Below are positions 9,601-15,610 of a stretch of 16,239 nt of DNA, one piece after another. The DNA lies in contig CANQHL010000026.1 in the NCBI GenBank assembly GCA_947623775.1, forward strand, positions 1 to 16,239. Direction: 5' to 3'. The stretch comes from an uncultured Clostridia bacterium. GTDB lineage: Bacteria; Bacillota; Clostridia; Christensenellales; UBA1242. Under the pieces are notes generated by a model. The model searched no databases, was not told where the DNA came from, and saw only the letters and a list, made by a program, of their open reading frames with translations. The number at the start of each line of letters is the position of its first letter. Positions within the stretch are counted from its first letter, which is position 1. Made by a program: the position numbers and the translations under genes.

Positions 9601-11756
9601 AAAATTATATTTTTGTAAATTCGCAAAATACATTCTTTATCATATCGAAAAGACCTGTTGTTGTGACTATCGATGATGCAACAAAAATATATGGTGATGA
9701 TGATCCTGTTTTCCAATACAGCGTTGAAAATGAAGTTGCGGGAGAGAAATTGTATGTTGATGTTGTTAGAGATTATGGTGAAGATGTCGGAGATTACAGT
9801 TTATCATGCGGAGCACTTAATGATCCAAGATACATAATAGATCAGATTAAAGGCAAACTTACAATCACACGTTACACCATAGGAATAAAGGCGGACGAAA
9901 AAATAAAGGTATATGGTGATATTGATCCTAAATTTAGCGTTTCAATTATTTCCGGACACTTAAAAAACAATGATAGAATGGAAAATATTATTTCTGGCAA
10001 CCTTACACGTGAAGAGGGTGAAAATGTCGGAAAATATCAAATCAAATTAGGTGATTTATCATTTGGTAAAAATTACAAATTAGAATTTAAAAGTGATGAT
10101 TTAACAATTTTACAAAGAGAAATCACAATAACGGCAAAAGAACAAAGTAAAATTTATGGTGAAAGTGAGCCTGAACTTGGTTACGAACTTTCTCCAAATG
10201 GCTTAGTTTTTGATGATGTGGTTACGGGGAAATTAACGCGCATTCAAGGGGAATCAGTAGGCAAATACAAAATTTTGCAAGGGGATATAGGCATAAACGA
10301 TAACTATAAGATAAGTTACGTTTCAAGTGATTTTGAGATTATTAAAAGAGAGATTGAAATTGTTCCAAACACGATTTCAAAAGAGTACGGTGACGAAGAG
10401 CCGGCCATAGATTACAATGTGATAGGCGGACTTGTAGGTGAAGATGTTTTAAACGGAGAACTTTACAGAGAGGGTGTTGGTGAACATGAAGAAACGGGTA
10501 AATATTTGATTTATTCAACTCTCAGTTCATTAAATTATAATATCACATTTAAAGAACACTATTTTACAATTCAGCCAAGGAAAATTGTTATACAGGTGCT
10601 TGATAAGCAAAAATATTATGGCACAAGTGACCCAGACCTTGAATATAAAATAGTTTCCGGAACTATACTTGAGCAAGACAAACTTCAAGGCGGATTAAGT
10701 AGAGTTGAGGGTGAAACAGCCGGAATATATGCAATAATAAGCAGCTTTACTCTTGGAAGAAATTATACAATTCAATATATAAAAGGTGATTTTACAATTC
10801 TTCCTCTTGAAATTACAATTCAGAGCCAAGACTATCAAAAGACATATGGACAAATTGACCCTGCATTCAGTTATGAAATTGTTGACGGCAAACTTATAAA
10901 CAATGACAAGTTGTATGGTACAATAGTTAGAGAAAAAGGTGAAGATGTCGGGGAATATGCTCTTGAGTGTGGCATTTATAACGCAAATTACAACATCACA
11001 TTGTTGCCTGCAAAACTTAAAATAGTACAAAAAGATGTGTATATGCTTTCAGAAGTATACAATAAAATTTACGATGGCACGACAGTTGCATGGCTTAAAA
11101 ATCCTTATGTTTCGGGTGTTATTGACAATGTTTATCTTGATTATGTAAGAGATGAAAGCGCAATTTTTGAGACTTCAAATGTCGGAAAGGATATTGCAGT
11201 GAATGTGTATGATGTAAACCTTGTTGGAGATAAGGCAGCAAATTACAATTTGATATTGCCACAAAATCTTCATGCAGACATCACTTTACCTGAGATCACA
11301 AAAGATGAGGTGAGTGTGTCAGCAAAAGATCCTGTGCTTTACAGTGACTATTCATTGGTAATAAATTGCATATCAATTGAAGATGCCATAAAGATAAAAA
11401 GCCATAAATTGATGCTTAAATATGATATTAATTTGGAATATGATTCACAAAATATAAATCCAAAGAGTACATATGTGTTAAAAATAAAACTACCGGACAA
11501 AGTATTCAGCCGAAGCAACATTTATGTTTATCAAAAACAAAATAATGGTGAGTACACGTTGTTGACGGGTGAAAAAGGTGAGGACAATGAGATTATTATA
11601 TCATCATACTCACTCGGCGAGTTTTATATAACAGTTGATAATGAGGAATGGTTGAATATAACCGCATTTGTTTCAATTGCGGTAATTGCACTGACATGTG
11701 TAATAGCAACAGCCATAGTAATCATGAGACGTAAGAAAAGAAAATATGATGAATAA
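6624..11756 (+). CDS. Giant MBG/YDG-repeat surface protein with C-terminal membrane anchor
   Basis: 1710 residues. Residues 1-28 are a typical signal peptide (basic start, hydrophobic core, likely cleavage after the S-F-A at 25-27). Residues about 30-180 and 190-295 are unrecognised beta-rich regions. Residues 296-366 end with G335-W336 and Y362-A-K-F365, resembling InlB B-repeat (Listeria-Bacteroides) modules. From about 368 to 1555 there is a ladder of 15 modules. Four are YDG-type (about 368-460, 539-623, 772-854, 1471-1555; marked by 'K-x-Y-D-x-T'). Eleven are MBG_2/YGX-type (marked by 'Y-G-D-x-D-P' near the start and 'G-E-x-V-G-x-Y' in the middle). Residues 1556-1675 form a final beta-rich domain; 1679-1701 is a membrane span followed by RRKKRK and four residues. 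There is no LPXTG motif. By family, MBG/YDG proteins are bacterial adhesins or matrix proteins; the ligand here is unknown. It is probably the last gene of the operon, followed by a strong terminator. Confidence 0.88.
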   Translation: MSKELKKVFKLLILIMLVCIFFPISFAKSDATIEGVSGNKIILTGLIGNNPKHFFEDADKNSTLVNCSADDVTGDYYSIVSSGSGSSSGWAEFRPTSDMLPFIEKGILYVQATADIETSGDTQVTIQISCGNESQQSTASEGTLTTPMIHVTDKTQNIRFSFNTSSKNGKNKFTITLPTIHIYTKIDSVELKNKDQTVSPGQIIPIYASNAVTEIEGIDGNFTRFSKINHQIQFWFDQGDDNYVSVVGTNIVISDNVPTGTVISFRAFCKANSYSSDVIYSTNTVNFTVDAENIQLKVRTDFEHPADFTNEGSYIPNKSVYIEVKNIPNNFTFVGWVVDGDINNMSTAKKIRVTLHKGIDVYAKFVKSINIKQVVANAKIYDKTTNINDEDISVLFDGVEAGHEIGLSGAKFSYGDANAGKNKLINVMYDENGLTLTGADAGIYKLGSQIVPNSFGEILKRDAFVYPQNIQRQYGYNDPVIGYEVENLVDGDVLVGNPGRTAGEKIGKYPYNAGDLPLRNNNYNIIVDSEAYFEIIQREIYLENVNVHEKTYDQTVTADIEAGLGNIYNNEDVKVEITGEFVSSNAGNDVEVKITQAVLTGRDKDNYTLVEYTQPIFGEIAKRQITVSAVECSFVYGEEMLFDYISDDLLDGDELSGSPAIDDKNVGDHEIKAGTLSNPNYIIKEFISKNCTITPRKISVTAISKTKTFGDDDPDLTYTTSNMIDGDTLDGALQREVGEDVGTYEINIGTLKNDNYEIAEFTKNTFTITERTIYVVIQFLDKEYDGTTDPKYFVEFQNNVKNAEFELQLQATLSDKNCGNVKARVESSDVVYDGARNYNFDYVYSNEDVQITKRRVNLFIDATNKFYGDNDPQFTFNATNLVGDDEITATVKRDEGEDVGLYDYYLQDTEVNENYNVILVDSQFEILPREIKLSVDNQTKIFGNEDPEIKYSLIDELCFGEREEDIIDGYVSRSEGESVGVYTYDLSTVSSGKNYIFVNSQNTFFIISKRPVVVTIDDATKIYGDDDPVFQYSVENEVAGEKLYVDVVRDYGEDVGDYSLSCGALNDPRYIIDQIKGKLTITRYTIGIKADEKIKVYGDIDPKFSVSIISGHLKNNDRMENIISGNLTREEGENVGKYQIKLGDLSFGKNYKLEFKSDDLTILQREITITAKEQSKIYGESEPELGYELSPNGLVFDDVVTGKLTRIQGESVGKYKILQGDIGINDNYKISYVSSDFEIIKREIEIVPNTISKEYGDEEPAIDYNVIGGLVGEDVLNGELYREGVGEHEETGKYLIYSTLSSLNYNITFKEHYFTIQPRKIVIQVLDKQKYYGTSDPDLEYKIVSGTILEQDKLQGGLSRVEGETAGIYAIISSFTLGRNYTIQYIKGDFTILPLEITIQSQDYQKTYGQIDPAFSYEIVDGKLINNDKLYGTIVREKGEDVGEYALECGIYNANYNITLLPAKLKIVQKDVYMLSEVYNKIYDGTTVAWLKNPYVSGVIDNVYLDYVRDESAIFETSNVGKDIAVNVYDVNLVGDKAANYNLILPQNLHADITLPEITKDEVSVSAKDPVLYSDYSLVINCISIEDAIKIKSHKLMLKYDINLEYDSQNINPKSTYVLKIKLPDKVFSRSNIYVYQKQNNGEYTLLTGEKGEDNEIIISSYSLGEFYITVDNEEWLNITAFVSIAVIALTCVIATAIVIMRRKKRKYDE
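7725..11288 (+). repeat. MBG/YDG module ladder (11 MBG, 4 YDG)
   Basis: Module order, from residue about 368 to 1555: YDG, MBG, YDG, MBG, MBG, YDG, eight MBG in a row (about 855-1470, bases 9186-11033), YDG. The MBG 'YG' landmark is seen at residues 474, 636, 709 (as F-G), 867, 942 (as F-G), 1023, 1097, 1178, 1255, 1332 and 1408. The second MBG (about 624-697) lacks the D-P after Y-G and the usual G-E-x-V-G, so it is the most degenerate. The eight-module run is the most uniform part and the likeliest site of repeat expansion or contraction. Confidence 0.8.
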
Positions 11757-11787
11757 AAAAATTCTTCCAAATAGGAAGAATTTTTTT
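11755..11787. terminator. Bidirectional rho-independent terminator between convergent genes
   Basis: A perfect 14-base inverted repeat (11755-11768 and 11774-11787) around a five-base loop (AAATA). The stem has a GC-containing core (TTCTTCC/GGAAGAA) flanked by an A run on the left and a T run on the right, so it can terminate transcription in both directions. The left arm overlaps the stop codon of the MBG protein gene (11754-11756), and the right arm overlaps the stop codon of the minus-strand gene (11786-11788). Confidence 0.92.
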
Positions 11788-12790
11788 ATTCTAATTCATC
11801 TTCATTTTCATCTGTTTTAGGCGTTTCCGTTGCATTATTATTTTGTGTAGGAGGGGCAGGCGTTCTTTTGATATTTTGATCAGAGAAAGAAAGTTGATTG
11901 TTTATAATGCTATAAATATTTTGAAGCCCAGCACTTACTGTGAAAGGTATGGATTCAAAAGATTTTTCTTGCTCATCATTTGCGGTGAGTTCATTATATA
12001 ATAATTCCATTGGATTAGCATCATAAGAGTCAATAGGTGACGCCCATGCACAATATGCTTCGCCCATACCATTTGTACGGAAAACAGGGATAAAATAATA
12101 CAATTCGCCTGATTCACGCTGTCCTTGATAAGCTTCTCCAACGTAAACAACGCCGTCACCAAACAAACTTTTAAGTTTTAAAGCATCGTCACTCATTTTA
12201 GTGCAAGAGTCAAGTGCACATTCAAAGTTTAAGAAATTGATAAAATCGACAATGCAATCTTTTGAAAGTTCACCCGTGCTTACAAAATCAGTGCCTGTTA
12301 TATAGTTTAATGAGTATGTGCTATGATCATCATTGAAGATGATTGAAAGATAATATTTATCATACTCATTGTTGCTATCGTCTAGGTTGTATGGTAAAAG
12401 TGAAATTGAAACAATATTTTTGATGTTTCCAATTTCGCTGTCGCAGGCGTATGCGTCGTTTATAATAAGTTTGCCGAGATTTTGAGTTAGGACATTTTTT
12501 TCTGCTTCAGTCATTGTATCTATCTCAATTTGTCCATCTTCGCCGAAGTCGAAATCATTGCCATTGGGGTCGAAGATGTTGCCAGAGGTAAAAGGGTCTT
12601 TAACTGGAGGTGTGTCGTTGTATAAATTTGCACGAATATCATTTGAGATAAAGTAGCCCAAAAGACCAAGTGCGGCAATGGCGGCTGCAAGTTTCAAACC
12701 GTTTCGCACTTTTTGACGTTTAAACTCTTTTTTTGGATCTTTAAGCATTCCTTTTTTAGGAATTTTTCGATTTAATCTATAGTTTTTCAT
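11786..12790 (-). CDS. Hypothetical single-pass membrane protein (334 residues)
   Basis: I do not recognise a family. Residues 1-30 are very basic (many Lys/Arg), and residues about 31-48 form one Ala/Leu/Gly-rich membrane span, so the topology is probably a short cytoplasmic tail with the rest outside. Residues 60-90 are a Pro/Asn/Asp-rich linker, 95-300 an apparently folded domain with five cysteines (C116, C179, C191, C196, C247), and 305-334 a Pro/Thr/Asn then acidic low-complexity tail. A two-part beta-rich domain is suggested by the Y-D-K-Y-Y-L-S-I-I-F strand at 143-152 and the V-V-Y-V-G-E-A-Y strand at 214-221. The ATG at 12790 has no ribosome site but sits three bases from a predicted transcription start. 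The alternative Met15 has AAGGA immediately against the ATG, too close to work normally. The gene is convergent with the giant-protein operon and divergent from proS; no functional link to either is evident. Confidence 0.75.
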   Translation of the reverse strand: MKNYRLNRKIPKKGMLKDPKKEFKRQKVRNGLKLAAAIAALGLLGYFISNDIRANLYNDTPPVKDPFTSGNIFDPNGNDFDFGEDGQIEIDTMTEAEKNVLTQNLGKLIINDAYACDSEIGNIKNIVSISLLPYNLDDSNNEYDKYYLSIIFNDDHSTYSLNYITGTDFVSTGELSKDCIVDFINFLNFECALDSCTKMSDDALKLKSLFGDGVVYVGEAYQGQRESGELYYFIPVFRTNGMGEAYCAWASPIDSYDANPMELLYNELTANDEQEKSFESIPFTVSAGLQNIYSIINNQLSFSDQNIKRTPAPPTQNNNATETPKTDENEDELE

Positions 12791-12799
12791 TACAATATA

Positions 12800-12827
12800 A
12801 TTTTACCATATTTTTAATTTTTGTCAA
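12800..12827 (-). promoter_or_regulatory. Promoter of the 334-residue membrane protein gene
   Basis: On the minus strand, a perfect TTGACA (12827-12822), a 16-base spacer and TAAAAT (12805-12800), with a TG one base upstream of the -10 (12808-12807), giving an extended -10. The expected start is about G12793, only three bases before the ATG at 12790, so the transcript would be close to leaderless. Confidence 0.7.
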
Positions 12828-12991
12828 GATAGTTTTGCTTATTTTGGCAAAAAAAGACAATAAATTTTTAATTATTTTAAAGGGTTTTTCTCTTGCACAT
12901 ATCAAGGTGAAAAAATATGTTGATTTTTCTGCAAAAACAAACAAAGTGATAGATGAAATATCAAACAATTGAAATAAATTTATTTTATAAA

Positions 12992-13020
12992 TTGACATTT
13001 AAATTATAATATATTAAAAT
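12992..13020 (+). promoter_or_regulatory. Promoter of the proS-glycosyltransferase operon
   Basis: A perfect TTGACA (12992-12997), a 17-base spacer and TAAAAT (13015-13020). The expected transcription start near 13027 leaves a leader of only about 13 bases, just enough for the AGGAGA ribosome site at 13030-13035 before ATG 13040. There is therefore no room for a T-box or other riboswitch leader downstream of this promoter. Confidence 0.75.
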
Positions 13021-13039
13021 AAATACATTAGGAGAAAAT

Positions 13040-14464
13040 ATGAAAAATAAAGCAATCACTTCAAGAGATGAAGACTTTGGAAAATGGTACGTTGATGTAA
13101 TAAGGGCGGCAAAACTTGCCGATTATTCCAATGTAAAAGGATGTATAGTGTTTGAGCCAAATGGCTATGCGTTATGGGAAAAAATACAAAGCATTTTGGA
13201 TAAAAAATTTAAAGATCTTGGACATCAAAACGTGTATATGCCTGTTCTTATTCCTGAAAGTTTGATGAAAAAGGAGGGCGAACTTATTGAGGGGTTTGCT
13301 CCTGAAGGTGCATGGATAACTGAGGGCGGAAGTGAACAACTTGATGAACGACTGATGTTCAGACCAACAAGTGAGACTCTTTTCAGTGACTATTTTGCAA
13401 GTAAGGTGAAATCGTACAAGGATTTACCTCTTTTGTACAACCAATGGTGCAACGTAATACGATGGGAAAAGGAGACAAAGCCATTTTTGAGGACAAGGGA
13501 ATTTTTGTGGCAAGAGGGGCATACCGTTCATGCAACTGCTGAAGAGGCTATGGCTGAAACAGATAGGATGCTTGAAGTATATCGTGACTTTTTTGAGAAT
13601 TATTTGGCAATTCCTGTTATCACAGGCAAAAAAACAGAAAAAGAAAAATTTGCGGGTGCGGAATATACTTGCACATGTGAAGCCCTTATGTATAATGGCG
13701 TATCACTGCAAAGTGCAACAAGTCACTATTTTGGGCAAAAATTTGCAGATGCGTACGGAATTAAATTTTTAAATAAGGAAAACAAGTTTGAAAGCGCCTA
13801 TCAGACTTCATGGGGATGCACAACAAGAATGATTGGTGGACTTATTATGGTGCATAGTGATGATAATGGTCTTGTATTGCCACCAAGAATTGCGCCTAGA
13901 CAGGTTGTAATTGTTCCAATCGGGAAAGATGAAAAAATTGAAAAAATGGCGTTCGAGATAAATGATAAATTGAAGCAAAGTGGCATAACTTCATTTGTGG
14001 ATAATTCAGAGCGTTCTCCGGGATTTAAGTTTGCCGAACATGAGGTCAATGGCATTCCTGTACGTGTTGAACTCGGGCAACGCGATTTAGACGAGGGTAA
14101 GATTTGTCTTGCACGAAGGGATACAAGAGAAAGAATTTTCATTTCAAAAGATAGCGATATTGTAAGCGAAATTAAAAATCTTTTTGAGATTATTCAAAAG
14201 AATTTATTTGAAAGTGCAAAAGCAAGAAATGCACAAAAAACATACAGAGCATACAACATGCAAGAGGTTGTTGAGCAGATAAAAAAACAACCGGGTTTTG
14301 TTCATGCTATGTGGTGTGGAGATGAGGCGTGCGAGATTAAGATGAAAGAGCAAGGCGGAATAAAATCAAGATGTATTCTTGAAAATGGAGAACATTTTTC
14401 CGATAAATGCGTGGTTTGCGGAAGAAAAGCAAAACATTTGGTTGTTTGGGGTATACAATACTAA
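13040..14464 (+). CDS. proS: Prolyl-tRNA synthetase, archaeal/eukaryote-like short type (ProS type 3)
   Basis: Cytoplasmic class II aminoacyl-tRNA synthetase that attaches proline to tRNA-Pro using ATP. 474 residues, the usual size for this form, which lacks the large editing insertion of the classical bacterial enzyme. Catalytic landmarks: motif 1 region Q63-N-V-Y-M-P-V; the proline-site T110-S-E112; motif 2 with R141-W-E and F149-L-R-T-R-E-F-L-W-Q; H229-Y-F-G-Q233; motif 3 with G277-L-V-L-P-P-R283. The anticodon-binding domain is about 287-400. The C-terminal zinc-binding domain keeps four cysteines (C426, C431, C457, C460), and the chain ends in the family's terminal Tyr474. AGGAGA at 13030-13035 supports the start. 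It overlaps the next gene by one base (TAATG), indicating translational coupling. Complete and apparently functional. Confidence 0.96.
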   Translation: MKNKAITSRDEDFGKWYVDVIRAAKLADYSNVKGCIVFEPNGYALWEKIQSILDKKFKDLGHQNVYMPVLIPESLMKKEGELIEGFAPEGAWITEGGSEQLDERLMFRPTSETLFSDYFASKVKSYKDLPLLYNQWCNVIRWEKETKPFLRTREFLWQEGHTVHATAEEAMAETDRMLEVYRDFFENYLAIPVITGKKTEKEKFAGAEYTCTCEALMYNGVSLQSATSHYFGQKFADAYGIKFLNKENKFESAYQTSWGCTTRMIGGLIMVHSDDNGLVLPPRIAPRQVVIVPIGKDEKIEKMAFEINDKLKQSGITSFVDNSERSPGFKFAEHEVNGIPVRVELGQRDLDEGKICLARRDTRERIFISKDSDIVSEIKNLFEIIQKNLFESAKARNAQKTYRAYNMQEVVEQIKKQPGFVHAMWCGDEACEIKMKEQGGIKSRCILENGEHFSDKCVVCGRKAKHLVVWGIQY

Positions 14465-15579
14465 TGAAAGTATTAATAATTTCTATGACATGCGGAGAGG
14501 GGCATAACTCAATTGCGAAAGCCATAAAAAATCAGATTGAAAGCATGGGCGAAGAAGCGTCAATAATCCAACTTTATGGTTTTTCGTCAAAAGAGGTACT
14601 AAAGCAAAATAACATCTTTATAAATACGATAAGATTTATACCGCATATTTATAGTTCGATATGGGAAGCACAACGAAAAAAACAATATAAGTTTTATATA
14701 AACGGGGTAATTAAACATTGCAAGGATTATATTTTGAATGAGATAAAAAAATATAATCCAGATGCAATAGTTTGCACTCACAACAATTGTGGAGCGGTTG
14801 TTGGATATTTAAAACATGAAAAGCTGATAGATGAGAAAATAATAACATACACCGTTGTGTTTGACTATTGTCTTTGTCCAAATTGGGAGAGTAATAAATA
14901 TCTTGACTATATAGTCACTCCTGATGGTGTGGTGGTTGAAGAATTGAAGAAAAAAGGTTATCGCGATGAGCAAATATTGAACATAGGCTTGCCGACTGAT
15001 AGCAAATTTTTTAATAAAATCGACAAAAAACAGGCACGTCGCGAGATTGGACTTGACGAAAACGCATTTACAATCATCTTGTACAGCGGTGGCAATTGTG
15101 TTAGTTCGGCATATGATATAATCAAAAAACTTATAGTCTTAGGGAACAAAATTCAAATTGTTGCCATATGCGGAAAGAATAGAAAAGAACATGAAAAAGT
15201 GGAAAAACTCATAGAAAAAGAGAATTTAACCAATGTGTTAAATCTTGGCTTTTGTACATATATAGACAAACTTTACTCAGCCGGAGATGTGGTGTTTACT
15301 CGTGGTGGGGGTATGGGCTTGACGGAACAAATAAACAAATGTATTCCCTTTATTTTGCGTGAAAAATTATATATTAATGAAAATATCAACAAGAAATATT
15401 TTGACAATCTCGGGCTTGGAATAGCAATGAAAAATCTTCGCGATGCACCGAAAATTGTTGATAATTTAATAAAAAATCCGGACAAACTTGAAAATATGAG
15501 AAAGCATATTGAAGATTATAAAAAGGATAATTCCACAGAAAAACTTGCAAATCATATATTAAATAAAAAAATCTCCTAA
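14464..15579 (+). CDS. GT28-family glycosyltransferase, MGDG synthase/UgtP-like
   Basis: 371 residues from ATG 14464, which overlaps the proS stop by one base; a longer in-frame start at 14407 would lie deep inside proS and precede the conserved N-terminus, so I reject it. The MGDG-synthase N-terminal domain shows G11-E-G-H14 followed by N-S-I-A-K-A (family form G-x-G-H-x-x-A-A), T105-H-N-N-C-G, V131-V-F-D-Y with W141, and G175-L-P-T. The GT28 C-terminal domain shows a Rossmann segment (Y207-S-G-G), a hydrophobic turn before 'S-A-G-D-V-V-F-T-R' at 272-280, and the sugar-nucleotide loop G281-G-G-M-G-L-T-E288. By family it transfers glucose or galactose from a UDP-sugar to diacylglycerol, or GlcNAc to a lipid carrier, at the inner membrane face. 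The exact donor and acceptor cannot be read here. The shared transcript with proS is evident; a shared role is not. Confidence 0.85.
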   Translation: MKVLIISMTCGEGHNSIAKAIKNQIESMGEEASIIQLYGFSSKEVLKQNNIFINTIRFIPHIYSSIWEAQRKKQYKFYINGVIKHCKDYILNEIKKYNPDAIVCTHNNCGAVVGYLKHEKLIDEKIITYTVVFDYCLCPNWESNKYLDYIVTPDGVVVEELKKKGYRDEQILNIGLPTDSKFFNKIDKKQARREIGLDENAFTIILYSGGNCVSSAYDIIKKLIVLGNKIQIVAICGKNRKEHEKVEKLIEKENLTNVLNLGFCTYIDKLYSAGDVVFTRGGGMGLTEQINKCIPFILREKLYINENINKKYFDNLGLGIAMKNLRDAPKIVDNLIKNPDKLENMRKHIEDYKKDNSTEKLANHILNKKIS

Positions 15580-15605
15580 AAGTCTTTAAGACTGATAGGG
15601 GATTT
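15569..15605. terminator. Bidirectional rho-independent terminator, nested hairpin
   Basis: Outer 10-base arms at 15569-15578 and 15596-15605 pair with one G-U wobble. Inside them a second perfect hairpin (AGTCT-tta-AGACT, 15581-15593) extends the structure. A T run follows on the right (15607-15612), and an A run precedes on the left (15564-15571). It lies between the convergent glycosyltransferase and collagen-like genes and can serve both. The glycosyltransferase stop codon (15577-15579) is inside the left arm. Confidence 0.85.
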
Positions 15606-15610
15606 CTTTT

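Noticed and set aside
10695..11030. A 111-codon minus-strand frame opposite the MBG ladder.
   Set aside because: It runs through several MBG modules on the opposite strand and is explained by the low stop density of the complement of this repeat; no independent signals support it.
12835..12972. A 45-codon open frame on the + strand in the divergent intergenic region, starting with TTG and lysine-rich.
   Set aside because: No ribosome site, rare start codon, and the region is so AT-rich that stop-free stretches occur by chance; it also overlaps the proS upstream region. I could not link it to any family, though a decayed gene remnant cannot be excluded.
12777..12998. A 73-codon minus-strand frame overlapping the start of the 334-residue protein gene.
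   Set aside because: It covers both predicted promoters, has no ribosome site, and its Phe/Ile/Lys-rich translation looks like translated AT-rich spacer.
13005..13010. A perfect TATAAT just downstream of the proS TTGACA.
   Set aside because: It is only seven bases from the TTGACA, too close to act with it; the TAAAAT at 13015-13020 has the right 17-base spacing.
13801..14142. A 113-codon minus-strand frame opposite proS.
   Set aside because: It lies wholly inside the highly conserved proS coding sequence and is a frame shadow with no family resemblance.
14407..14463. A 19-codon N-terminal extension of the glycosyltransferase starting inside proS.
   Set aside because: Family members begin directly with the strand leading to G-x-G-H, which the ATG at 14464 gives; the extension merely reads the zinc-domain codons of proS in another frame.
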